This document shows, one piece after another, positions 1 through 10,434 of a stretch of DNA of 64,000 nucleotides. Every line of letters begins with the position of its first letter. The first letter of the stretch is position 1. The notes beneath the pieces were generated by a model, which had not been told where the DNA came from, ran no database searches, and saw only the letters and a program-made list of their open reading frames with translations. The stretch spans positions 46,756,238 to 46,820,237 of the forward strand of contig CM061226.1 of assembly GCA_030844895.1 (NCBI GenBank), written 5' to 3'. Source of the stretch: Ambrosia x helenae (lineage: Eukaryota; Streptophyta; Magnoliopsida; Asterales; Asteraceae). The translations under genes were made by a program, and so were the position numbers.

Positions 1-286
1 TATGTGGCAATAGGTGCAAGTGTAAGAAGGCATGTGTGTGCAAGAACCAACAAATCAACCCCTCCTCCTTCAATCCAGAAGAAGAAGACAAGAGTAGGTA
101 AGAACCCAAATAAAAACGGATGATGTAACAGAGAAGTGTGATGATAATGTAACGACACCCCGACAAAGTTAGTACATGTTCCAAACCGACACAAGTATGT
201 GACCGTCTAGTGTGTGCGACTCGGCTATAGACTAGACTCTAAATGCAGTCCTAGTTCACTATAACCATTGGCTCTGATACCAATCT
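1..286 (-). mobile_element. 5' untranslated start of a minus-strand gypsy element leaving the window
   Basis: On the minus strand this lies directly downstream of the LTR ending at 287. A primer binding site complementary to initiator-Met tRNA (TGGTATCAGAGCC, plus positions 270-282) is followed by leader-like sequence with no long ORF. The element would continue left, outside the window. A cysteine-rich reading at 3-110 on the plus strand is probably chance. Confidence 0.6.
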
Positions 287-2869
287 GTCACACCCTCAAA
301 TTCCACTTGCGGGGTTTTACCGCGAGGCGCATGACAAACCAGGATTCAAGTCAACGGTCACAATAAACAACACTATATGCATAACACAAAACCCAAAAGA
401 TATAATTATAAAAGCATAAACTGTAGCGGAAGCTTTAAATGTTTACAACCCAAAAGACATAGTTTAAATGTTTAATGAAGACCATGCTCTAAACCCTAGA
501 CGCCCGTGCCGACTCGTGCGCCTAGATCCAGTTGTTGCTACCTTAGCGACCTGAGAAAAACATGCCAAAAGATGTCAACATATAATGCTGGTGAGTTCAC
601 AGGTTTGTTCAAAAAGAGTTACCAAGTGTTACCATGTCCATACTATATCAATGCTACCAAGTACGCTAGCTAGGCGTATATTTTATTACTACTACGATTG
701 GAAACCATTACTGGACACGTTTAGCAATGTTTAGCATGTTTAGCAGCCCGTAATGTTCAGCAAGATAATGTTCCTGTTCGAGACAATATGCACCCGCCCG
801 GCCCTCCAAGCCGACGAGTGGGGCAGGTCACGCCCAATAGATCTATCCACATTTCCCCCGTTGTGCAAACCCGCACATTCATGGTTTCCCCCGGGACTTT
901 CCAAAAGATCGTATAGCAATATAAAGTTAAAACCATAGTATGACATATGTTACCAAAACTGTTTAGCGCATGTTTTCTCCCCCAAAAGTTAAAGCAGTAA
1001 AAGTGGGGCCGTGAACTCACCTTAGGTAGCGTTCTTCAATTATAAGTAAAGATGTTTAGCCCTTGATAATCCCTCTACCGGAGATCTATCAAAATGTTCA
1101 CATAAGTGTTCCGACTAATAACCATAAGGTTATCTAGCCCCCGATTGTCCAGATCATAACCAAGTATGTTTTAAAACGTGTTTTAAATGTTCAACCGACA
1201 CACTAGACCGACCCGCCATCCCGTTGGTGACCCATTACCCTAACTAATCAAGTACACATAGATTACACGCAAGGTTCAAGCATAAAACACTTAGTTTGTA
1301 TCAAAAATCTCATTTCTGCATCAGAACGGTCGAACCAGTCAGTTTAAGGCCTCCTTCGCACCTTTTTACTCTCCTTCGCCCGTTTTACCTCTCGTTCGAC
1401 CGTTTGATGCTTCCTTCGCACGTTTTGCCACGTTCGCCCACTGAAACGCCTGGTTCGACCCTGGGATTCCTCCTTCGCACCTTCGACTGGTCGAAGGAGG
1501 CCAGGTTCGCCCCTGTTGTTCTATTTTGCCTAAAAACGCTTAAAACACATTCAAAACGACTCGAAACATCACCAATCACAGCAGTCAAACATGATTATGT
1601 TATCCTAACAAAACCCCACTGATTTTGCCCCAAACCATATCCGTTTCAGCCCTTTCCCAAAATGGCAAAAATTATGGAAACGTCACTTTCATGCATGAAA
1701 TCTTTACCCAATTTGGAAACTTTTGAAATCGACTCATGTTTGATTTAAAATACTCAGTTTATCGATCATCCGACCATCCCTATGGGTTCTATTGATTATA
1801 AACACCACATGTTACGTCTAGATTCGTCAAAATCCCCAATTTACACATAATATCATCATCCAATCGATTCTAACCCTAAACAACAATCAATCAGCATTAA
1901 AAGCAATCCTACATCATGTCTCTAACATAGATAAAGCAGCAAAGCATTGAATAACACATTACACCACATAATACTCAATTAACACATGTTATTTATTATG
2001 AAAACTCATGTTCAATGATAGGGTTTTGTTTTAGAAAGATGTTTAAAAGGTTTTTAATCATAAAAACACCCTTAGAACAGATCTGGACAATTAAGGTTAG
2101 ATGAAAACGAATTAAAATGCTTTTAAAAGATTTAGGATTATGAACACACCTTGGATTCTTGTTTAGATGTTGTAGATAGGTTAGATTATGAAAAAGAAGA
2201 GCAAAAACTCCTTCCTTAGTGTTTAAGATCGTTTGAGAGCGTTTTGGGACGGTTAGGGTTTGTGAAATGATGAAAAATGACTAAGGTTGGTATTTATACT
2301 GGTCCTCCTTCGCACCAATTGATTGGTCGAAGGTGGTCTCCTTCGCCCCTTTCACAGGGTCGAATGAGACTTGTCCAGGTCGAAGGGAATTCTTCAACTC
2401 CACTTCCCTGGTTCGCCCACTTGCATGGGTCGAACCAGACAATTTTCCTCTCCTTCGACCACTCGAAGTGGTCGAACCAGAGCCCCTTTTTAACTAGTTT
2501 TCCAGTTTGTCGTGTTTAACGCATTCTAACACATCTTAACACATAAGCATGCATCCTTAGTCTATATTTAACACATTAAAGCACAGATGATCATTTACAC
2601 ATCATTTAAACACGTCTATGTATATAAACCACCACACAACCCATAATCTACACATATACTTAATTAGTTCATGTAATGTCACCAACAACGGAACCCGGTA
2701 CTAGTGCATTACCAAAACGACTCCCAATGATCCTCCAGATCATTGTACCCTGGACAATCCTAACTTGACCCAACTCAACTAACCCGGTTAAGTTTGTTTA
2801 TAAACGTTTCTCGCTAAGGTAGACTTAGATGTTACTAATATGTTTAAGCCGAACATGCCGGGTGTCACA
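287..2869 (-). mobile_element. Complete Ty3/gypsy LTR, minus orientation
   Basis: The LTR is bounded by perfect 10-bp inverted ends, TGTGACACCC at 2869 and GGGTGTGACA at 287 (minus-strand reading). The tRNA-iMet primer binding site follows it, and a purine-rich tract preceded by the gypsy-typical CGGGACGAAAATTC lies upstream at about 2870-2905. At 2.58 kb it is long for an LTR. It contains two clusters of TTCGACC/TTCGCCC/GGTCGAA motifs (about 1325-1520 and 2305-2480). No gene is seen inside; the short ORFs in it are chance readings of these motifs. Having both a PBS and a PPT flank means it is the shared LTR of two head-to-tail elements. Confidence 0.75.
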
Positions 2870-3110
2870 TCATCCCCACGTTGAAAGAATTTTCGTCCCG
2901 AAAATTGCGCAAAGCCCAAAAAGAAAGAAACGGAAAGAACCGAACAAAAGAAACTTACCGGATGTCACAACGTGCACCTCGTGGAACTCCTCGTCTCCCT
3001 CAATAGTTGCGGCTACTGCGCGGGCTCTCTCCCGCAACCGTCTATGAAAATATCGTTCAGGTTCAGAAGAAGGCTCGACGATTGCAGACGCGGGGGTTGA
3101 GGACATGTAC
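2870..3110 (-). mobile_element. 3' end of an upstream minus-strand gypsy internal region, truncated
   Basis: Minus-strand sequence immediately upstream of the LTR contains the polypurine tract and a short open frame (3106 to 2870) of about 78 codons rich in Arg and Glu. A canonical splice donor, GTAAGT, lies within it near 2956. The region stops at about 3110-3128, where sequence shared with the plus-strand element at 57.06 kb begins, so this is a truncation junction. The function of the short frame is not recognisable. Confidence 0.45.
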
Positions 3111-3124
3111 TACCTGTAAAACAA

Positions 3125-3855
3125 GAAAAATAATTGGTACACTTGCTCAACAGTTAGTAGAGTACCAGATAACCTACTCAACGATTGGTAGAGGTCATCA
3201 TGCCTACTCAACAGTCGGTAGAGGCCCTACAACCTGCTCAACGACTGGTAGAGGCTATCGCACCTGCTCAATAATCGGTAGAGGTTCTTACTCACTAACT
3301 GGTAGAAGTCTTTTTACTGCTCAACAGTTGGACTCATTTTGGATACATTGCATACGATTCAATCACAAGGTTATTTTGCATTACTTACATGTGTGTTTAG
3401 AGTCATAGAAGGACACAAAACCCTAATGTAAGTTAAATTGGTGGTTGCGATCCGGAACGTAATCATGAATTTACAGGTACGTTAAGGTAGTGTGAAGTTC
3501 TATCAAGGTCTTCGGTAAATAACCAATTATAAACTCTTGTTACCTGGTAGTTCATTTAGTCTTTCTATAGTCAATCAACTCATGCATTCTTTTAGGATTC
3601 CTAAAACTTAAGTTCAGTGTTTTGCTAGATTCTTATTTTCCTTGCTATTTTAGACCAACCTAATCCAATAATTAAAACTCACACATATCATCCCTCTTAT
3701 CCAAACTATTCGAAACAGTTTATTACCTATAAACTCATGCCGTGCCTTAACTCAAAATTTTCCACAACACAGTTGCCCTAACACTTACCCAATCACCCTC
3801 AACACTATGTTTTCTTTTATCACTTCGGGACGAAGTTCCCAAAAGTAGGGGAGAC
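3125..3855 (+). mobile_element. Truncated internal 3' region of a plus-strand gypsy element
   Basis: This matches 57,061-57,782 closely, including a short tandem repeat of about 30 bp (3140-3320), the conserved 'ttcgggacgaag' block and the polypurine tract AAAAGTAGGGGAGAC at 3841-3855. No intact ORF is present. The left edge is an abrupt break against the minus-strand element. It is the 3' remnant of the same non-coding gypsy family as the element at 54.1-59.2 kb. Confidence 0.65.
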
Positions 3856-3982
3856 TGTAACATCACGTGTTTTTCCCAAAATCGTAAATTAATAAAACCG
3901 CCACTATATTTATATTATACCTCTTTTGTACAAGAATAACCATGTTTAATTTTTATTTATTTGAAAACATTTTTTTATAATG

Positions 3983-4019
<37 letters not shown>
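3983..4019. repeat. (AAT)n microsatellite
   Basis: About twelve uninterrupted AAT/ATA units lie within the LTR-like sequence. The apparent poly-isoleucine reading across it is not a gene. Confidence 0.95.
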
Positions 4020-4179
4020 GTTTAATTATTTACAAGCTTATCTTTACAAACAAACCTATATCCAGGCAAGACCCAACCCTCCTGAGCCCAACAAAACCAG
4101 CCCAAGACCCAGCCCACAAACCTAAGCCCACCCCCTCTATTCCTGCAGAATCGCAACAGAAGAAAAAAAAAATGTTTGT

Positions 4180-4245
4180 CCAGGGACTCGAACCCAAGAC
4201 CAAGAGGGTAACACACAAACAAGCCAACCACTACACCACGTCTGG
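4180..4245 (-). promoter_or_regulatory. tRNA-like Pol III A/B box pair inside LTR
   Basis: Reading the minus strand, an A-box-like TGGTGTAGTGG (4238-4228) is followed about 34 bp later by a perfect B box GGTTCGAGTCC (4194-4184). The order and spacing fit an internal RNA polymerase III promoter of tRNA type. No acceptor stem is formed, so this is a tRNA-derived relic rather than a tRNA gene. A similar pair occurs in the related LTRs at 54.3 and 58.0 kb. Confidence 0.5.
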
Positions 4246-5673
4246 CCTTTGTTACCATATCTGAAACAATAAATACTTAACAGAAAAGTCTGGATGATCT
4301 TGATCATGTATGGAAAGTCAAACACCCGGTTGACCACCAAAAAAGTTGATTTTGACCACGAAATTTGATTAATCTTGGTAAGATTATTCAAAATTGATCA
4401 TGTGTAATTAACCACATAGTTATTCTGCGTAAATACAGCTCATTATTGACATATACATAGCAATAATCAAGCATATATTAACTCGTTTTCGACCGACTCT
4501 GGTCAATCTTCACAACCTTCCAATTATACGTTAATACTATAAATTGAACCTTCTTATAGAGCCTAAAGATGCCGAAAACATTACCCCACTCTCAATTTCT
4601 GTTTAATTCCCGTTTATAAGTTGGAATCGTTCGCTGTTTGACTTTCTGGTTGACCCTCGTTTTGGAAGCGATTCTTAGAGGTATGTTATAATTGATTGTT
4701 TCTGCACTTTGATCGGCTAGTATTAATCATAAACCCTATGTTTAATTGATCTGTAATCGTGTTTTTAAGCAGATTGTAATTTCTAGGGTTAATTGGAGAA
4801 GATGACTCGATTAGAATTCTGTTTAAAATCAATTAAGATGAAGCAATGAAACAAAAACTGGCGCAGAGCAGCTGGTCTGCCTGTGTCTGTTTAGAGTTCA
4901 GACCGGGTTTTGACCCGGGTTCGACTCCCCTTTACCACATTTTTTTATGACTTTAAATCCTTTATAATTATACATTTATTTTTATTATTATCTTTTAATT
5001 TATGTTTAAAATACCAAAAACCTTATAAAAATTATTTCAAGGTTATTAAACTTAAAATTTTCATAAAATAATTTTAATTTCTAAAAATCATTATTTAATT
5101 ATTTTTAATGGTTTATTTTTATTATAATCATAAATAATTCATTATAAATCTGTTTTTAATCATTTATATATCAAAATTTCATAAAAATTATTTCTAATAT
5201 TTTAGATATGGAATATAAATTTTATTCTCAGAAAAATATTATTTAAGTATATTTTTTATAATTAAACTTGTTTTAAACATAATAATAAATCTGTTTTATA
5301 TCATTTTTTACACCAAAAATTCACACAAATTATTTAGATCAGAAATATCATTATTCTTTCTGGAAATGATGAAATTTTATATTTTGAGTGTTAATTACTT
5401 ATTTGTTTTAATGGATTAGTAAATCTTTTATTATGAAAATAAATCATTAACAAATATTTTCACACATGATTATTTTAGTACAACAACATTAGACCAAGAG
5501 TTTCAAAACTTTCTTTTGTTTAATTCATTTTATCGATTTCCTCTTTATTATTTAATTAACAATCATTATTTAAATAATAAATAATCATCTATTCCTAAAA
5601 AAATTAGAAACCCTAGAATGTACATAGACTATGAAACTTAGACTTTTAAGTCTCCTAACACTTATTTATTGCC

Positions 5674-6678
5674 TTGGACTCAGGGTTGTACGTGTGGGAA
5701 GATATTACTCCAGTCTTCGAAAGGATTGCTTGGATTAAGGTGTTGGGTGTCCCGGCCAATCTTTGGGATAGACACGTCTTCAACCGCCTTGGTGAGAGAT
5801 GTGGTAGATTCGTTGGGAAGTCGGTGGCAGACATGGATGATGGTAACCTCTCGCAGGATAAGATGGCGGTTATCGTTAACTCAGGGGCACGTATAAGCAA
5901 AGAGATGACACTAACTTGGAGGGGTCAGTCTATTCCAGTGTGGATACATGAGGTTGATGTTAACTGGTCACCGGGTTTCCTTTCGTCCCATCATGATTGT
6001 CCGGCGTCTCCGGTGTCACCGGTGGTGGAGAAGGAGTTGGGGGAGGTAAACGAGCAGACGGAAGACGAAGAGGCGGGCGTTGGTAATTTGCATGAGCATT
6101 TATTGCATGGAGAAGTTTCCAATACTCCTGTACCAACTTTTGAAAAGGCGACTGATGAGGGGGTCCCACATGACATGGAGGCTTCTCATTCTCCTGATGG
6201 TGGGTCCATTCCTATTTCTGTGGAAAGAGCCCATAATGGTGAGGGTACTATGGGCCTCCAATTCATTACAACTAGGCCCAAGAATAATCAAAGTAAAAAT
6301 AATTCCTCTAAATCCCAGAACGTGAATGCTCCTATTTTTCATCTTAACGAAGATCCTGACCCATTTGTTCTGGATGAATTCATTTGGCAAATAAACTCAG
6401 GTGATAGGGTTGAAGCTGCAGAGAGCACGGGTGAAATTGGATCTCATTTTAACAACGAGTTTCGAGACACGGTTATTTCACACAGCTCTAGTCAAGAAGA
6501 GACAGCCCCTAGTAGATCGGAATTCTTGAAGGAAGTTCAAGCTACCTTGGTGTTTGGTAATGGTTTGGGAATTGAGCTTGGCGGGTTTGAGAATCATGTG
6601 AAAAAAAACTCGTCAAAGGTGATATGGAGTCAGTCGTTTCCTTATGAATTTTTTATCTTTAAACATCAGGGGGGGTGA
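5674..6678 (+). pseudogene. LINE ORF1 (DUF4283-like) C-terminal part
   Basis: About 334 codons are open. The first 100 residues resemble the DUF4283-type ORF1 of plant LINEs: the segment around FERIAWIKVLGVPANLWD is the recognisable core, followed by a GRFV...W..IPVWI block. The rest is acidic, low-complexity linker. The N-terminal half and the CCHC knuckle are absent. The same region is seen in the LINE at 53.1-54.1 kb. The frame ends by overlapping the start of the endonuclease frame by a few bases, the usual ORF1/ORF2 layout. Family knowledge: ORF1p binds LINE RNA in the RNP. Confidence 0.7.
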
Positions 6679-7669
6679 CCGGTGCTGAAAAACCGGGTTG
6701 GGTTCGGGGGCTGAAAAGAAGTTTTCCGTTTTCCTTTTTGGCGATGCAGGAGACGCATCAACAAACCATTTCCGAAAGGCTAATTCGTAAGTTCTGGGAT
6801 CGTTCTCAGTTTGGCTTTGAGTTTGTGGGTTCAATTGGGAGGTCTGGGGGCATCTTATCTATTTGGGACTCGAACTTGTTTACAGTGGATAATGTTGTTA
6901 GAAATCAGTATTTCTTGCTGGTTTTGGGTGTCCTAAATGGGGTGGCTGAGCGTTTAAATGTGATGAATGTTTACGCGCCCAGAGACCCGACGAGCAGGCG
7001 ACGTGTGTGGGGAGATATTATTGCAACTAAAGATCAATTTTCGGGCCTTTGGATTGCCCTTGGAGATTTTAATGAAGTCCGTTGGCCTGAGGAGCGTGTT
7101 AACTCTTTGTTTGACGTGAATGCAGCCGGTGAATTCAATGACTTTATAGGGAGAGCGGGTTTCTTAGAATATCAGATGATTGGGGGTATTTTACCTTCAT
7201 GACGGACAATGGGCTGAAGTTAAGTAAACTTGATCGGGTTTTCGTGTGCCAGAATTTCTTAGAATTATGGCCAGAAGTGGCTCTTGAAGTGCTTCGGAGA
7301 GGTTTTCTGGACCATCGACCTCTCTTACTCTCCCATGACAGGTTGGATTTTGGCCCTATTCCTTTCAAGCTATTTAATAGTTGGGTGGGTAAATCTGAAT
7401 TGAAAGAGATTGTTGTTAGACAAACTTCGGTTGCTTTGGGCCAATCGAAAGGGGATGTTCTTCTTGCCAAGATCCTTAGGAATATTAAATTGGAGGTCAA
7501 AAAGTGGAGGGCTGCTGAGGAGAGTGAGCTGAATGCTTGTCTGAAAGGCATCGACAACCTTGAGAAGTTAGCAGAGACGCAAACTCTCACGAGTGTTCAA
7601 AGGCAACTTAGGGCAGCCTTAAGATTAAAAGTTACAAATTTGGAGGCTAGCAAAGCTAAAGACATGTAG
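6675..7669 (+). pseudogene. LINE ORF2 endonuclease domain, frameshifted
   Basis: Two frames (6675-7202 and 7199-7669) together give an apurinic-type endonuclease/exonuclease/phosphatase domain. Visible motifs are MQETH (the catalytic Glu region), GGILSIWD, NVYAP, ALGDFNEVR (metal and catalytic Asp/Asn), then, after a frame change near 7200, LSKLDRVFV and DHRPLLL (the terminal His motif). Family role: nicking target DNA to prime reverse transcription. The first frame has no ATG at its head; the reading starts at a GTG. The frame change and the stop at 7667 show it is inactive. Confidence 0.8.
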
Positions 7670-8135
7670 CAAAAGGCTCGTATTAACTGTGTCAAGTTGG
7701 GTGATGACAATTCGGGGTATTTCCATAAGGTGGTAAAAAATAATCTGGCTAGACGTAGATTCAATGGGCTTTTAGTTAATGATTCGTGGACAAAAGACCC
7801 GGTTGTGATCAAGGAGGAGATTTGGAGATGGTTTAGGAAACAATTTTCCGAACCGATGAGGAGACGCCCGCAATTCACTAACTTGGGCCTGCCTTGTATT
7901 ACGACTGAGCAAGCTGGCAGCCTTATTGCCCCATTCTTGTTGGATGAGGTTTTTAGAGCTGTGTGTGGTTGTGTGGGAGGCAAAGCCCCGGGACCCGATG
8001 GTTTTACTTTTAGGTTTTTTAAAGTGTATTGGGAGCAACTTTCGCCATTTGTGATGAAGGTTATGAGTGATTTTCACTCGGCGAGGATCGTATCAGTTGG
8101 ATGCAATGCCTCGTTCACTGCACTTATCCCTATTG
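7670..8135 (+). pseudogene. LINE ORF2 N-terminal reverse transcriptase, truncated
   Basis: Frame from about 7670 (in-frame ATG at 7697) reads LGDDNSGYFHK, the usual linker just ahead of LINE RT, and then KAPGPDGFTFRFFK, the diagnostic start of the RT fingers, followed by ALIP. The palm with YADD is missing because the element is cut at about 8135. One TAG at 7667-7669 separates it from the endonuclease part. Confidence 0.8.
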
Positions 8136-9314
8136 TCTAAATCTAATATGGACTACCCACGCTTCTTTAGGAACTTTGTTCAACCACTTTTGTCAAACAA
8201 ATTTTCGACCCTTTCTTAAAGTCGATGACTGTATTGATATTCAAAGAAAACTATATAGATTTAACAATTTTTTGTATTTTGTAAGGCCTTGAACAAAAAT
8301 ACCAAAAGGTTTTGTCAAACTTATGTAGTTTTATAAGTTTTGATTACCAATAAATGTTCCTTTCAATTTATAAAGTCAAATCCTTTTTGACTTAATCCTC
8401 CAATAATTTGATTAGTGTTCTCCAATAACACTCAATCTTTAAACACCCTTCTAAAACAAACCCCTTGTTTGTTTAATAATATTTGACTTCAAAATAAATC
8501 TTTCTTTCGAATCAGTGATAAACCCGAACACTGATTACAATCCTTTTATAATATCCCTCAAAATAAAATATTGTTTTCGTGAGTGTTGACTTCAAAAAGT
8601 CAACTGCTTCTTCTTCAAAAAAACTTACTGCCCGATACAAACACTCCAACGTCTTTGTGTTTGTATGATCCGATTGGAATACTGATTATGTCGGATCCTT
8701 CTAACAAGTCCTACTAACTTGTTTTAATAATCGAATACGAAAGGTTTTAAGTAAAATATTTTGGTTCTAAAACCCGAAAGAAAAAAACTTAATCCTTGGA
8801 TAAACTTTGATGTTTTGATAAAACTTTTATGAAAAACGATTCTGTTTCTGTATCATTAATGTTCGAAGATAGGTTTCAAAGTATTAAAAAATTGTTTTGG
8901 TTTATAAAAAATTTGGCGGGAACGACTTCGAACAAAACACAAATCAGAGTAAAAAAAATTTCGATTTCTGCTTTGGATTAAAGTTTTATGTATTCGATTA
9001 CGATAATCTATTAGGGCAGAGATAGATATAACCGTCTTTGATGCGTTTAAACGTTCTATTCGTCGATTCCGGTAATCGGTGGAAAAATGAACTTGGCCGG
9101 AAAACTTATCCGGTTTTGAAACCCGAAAGAAAAAAACTTAATCCTTGGATAAACTTTGTATTGATCTTCTAATGATCCTGGATTGGCCTGTGATGATTGT
9201 TCCAACGTATAAACACTTCTGCGTCAGTCTCTGTTAATCGGAGGGAAAACAGGGGATCGAACTTTGATCTTCTTCTTCGTGCTCTTCTGTAATCAATGGA
9301 ACTCTTATGATAAC
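8136..9314 (-). mobile_element. Probable 5' untranslated region of a degenerate minus-strand Copia element
   Basis: This AT-rich stretch has no gene. On the minus strand it lies downstream of the primer binding site at 9315-9331. A 37-bp block occurs twice, at about 8776 and 9120, as a direct repeat containing CCGAAAGAAAAAAACTTAAT. Nothing else is recognisable. Confidence 0.4.
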
Positions 9315-9332
9315 CGAATGCTCTGATGCCAA

Positions 9333-9591
9333 ATGAAGGACCGCAGGATCGATTGCAGGATCGGTGAGGGAAATATTTGAGAGAGAATATGTGAAAACTA
9401 AAGATTCAATACATGTTCAAATGATACAATGTTAGGGGTATTTATACATGAGGAAGGGGTGTGTCCCCTTGGTAAATAACCGACGTGTCGGTTCACTAAC
9501 AAACTAACATGACCTTTGACTAACTTAGGATATAATATATACTTAGGATATAATTGATATAATATGGAAATAAGGATTAATGTCTAACATT
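9333..9591 (-). mobile_element. Short Copia-type LTR, minus orientation
   Basis: On the minus strand the LTR starts TGTTAGACATTAATCC (9591) and ends GCGGTCCTTCA (9333), 259 bp. Directly after it comes TTTGGCATCAGAGC, a variant initiator-Met primer binding site (about 9331-9318). Directly before it is the purine tract AAGATGGGAGT (about 9604-9594). As with the LTR at 287-2869, both flanks are internal, so this is a shared LTR rather than a clean solo LTR. Confidence 0.6.
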
Positions 9592-9604
9592 AACTCCCAT
9601 CTTA

Positions 9605-10430
9605 AAAATTATGAGAAATTATCTTATTGGACATCTTTGGTCCTTAATAAGTTAAATTAATAGAGATAGAGATTATAGAATAGATATAGATTATAGATAA
9701 GTAGTACCACATATGCAAGGTGAACAATTAGAAAACGAATTAATATTAATATTAATAATTTTATTAATGAAGTAAATTTGTTGAAAGATAACAAAACATA
9801 AATTATAAATTATATTAATTATTAAAAAAAATTTATGTTATACTGTAAAAATAGTTTTAGTTATATAATCCGTGTAATACATAAGACTATAACCTAGTGT
9901 GTGTATATAGGGGTGGTTTATAATAAGAACTACCTTGAGTTGAGATAACTGTAAGAACTCCGTGAGATAAAAAAAATTTTCAATTCTTTTCTTAGTGTTA
10001 TGGAAATTTAATAAATAAAAGAAAAAAACATATGTGAAATCTTACACTAGTGTAAAAAAAATACACAAGTATTGATTTAATGGATTTCAACGTAACTTCA
10101 TTTTACACCAGTTTTTACACAAGTGTGAAATTTTTATTTTTTTCATTTTTGTTAATATTTCTTAGCTAGCCATTTTTATATGCTTGTTTAAAATTAAAAA
10201 AAAAATCATATGAGATGTTGTAGTTCTCGCGGTTCTCACAACTCGACTGAGTTCTTAAATCATCTGGATCTTTATATACGAAAGTTTTCAAATGAGGAGA
10301 ACATATTGTGTAAGAATAGAAAGTATAAGTTTAAACCAAAAGTTTTTATTTCATTTGATATGTGTGGCACTGATGTATCACATATTCAACATATAAAATG
10401 TGCATAATCAGTCTCATAATAAGGTAGAAT
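9605..10430. other. Intergenic, AT-rich, no gene
   Basis: The first part may be the decayed 3' internal region of the Copia element (minus strand). At 10,034-10,135 a small imperfect fold-back is seen, with AAATCTTACACTAGTGT on one side and ACACAAGTGTGAAATTT on the other, possibly a MITE. A 65-codon reading at 10,210 has no recognisable features and is not called as a gene. Confidence 0.5.
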
Positions 10431-10434
10431 TAGG

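Larger units (their letters stand above)
3856..5650 (+). mobile_element. Partial 3' LTR of the plus-strand gypsy element plus AT-rich sequence
   Basis: The LTR begins TGTAACATCACG directly after the polypurine tract, the same design as the LTRs at 54,098 and 57,783 (TGTAACATCGCG), but the rest is diverged. Its right end cannot be placed: no TTACA terminus with flank is evident before LINE sequence begins near 5660. Inside are a trinucleotide microsatellite and two stretches with tRNA-like A and B boxes. Sequence from 4940 to 5640 is very AT-rich and shows no gene. Confidence 0.5.
5660..8135 (+). mobile_element. LINE fragment: ORF1, endonuclease and N-terminal RT
   Basis: A plus-strand non-LTR retrotransposon runs through three overlapping or adjacent frames: an ORF1-type nucleic-acid-binding protein, an AP-type endonuclease and the start of the reverse transcriptase. 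Both ends are broken: the 5' part of ORF1 is missing and RT stops at 8135, just after a motif reading ALIP. It belongs to the same broad plant L1-type clade as the LINE fragments at 24-32 kb and 53-60 kb. Confidence 0.85.

Noticed and set aside
3..110. Cysteine-rich reading CGNRCKCKKACVCK followed by a GTAAGA donor-like word, perhaps an exon of a metal-binding protein
   Set aside because: It lies in the leader of a minus-strand gypsy element, is very short, and nothing supports it on either side.
3980..4264. ORF starting with poly-isoleucine
   Set aside because: Its start is an AAT microsatellite and its remainder lies in a tRNA-like LTR segment; the opposite strand is also open.
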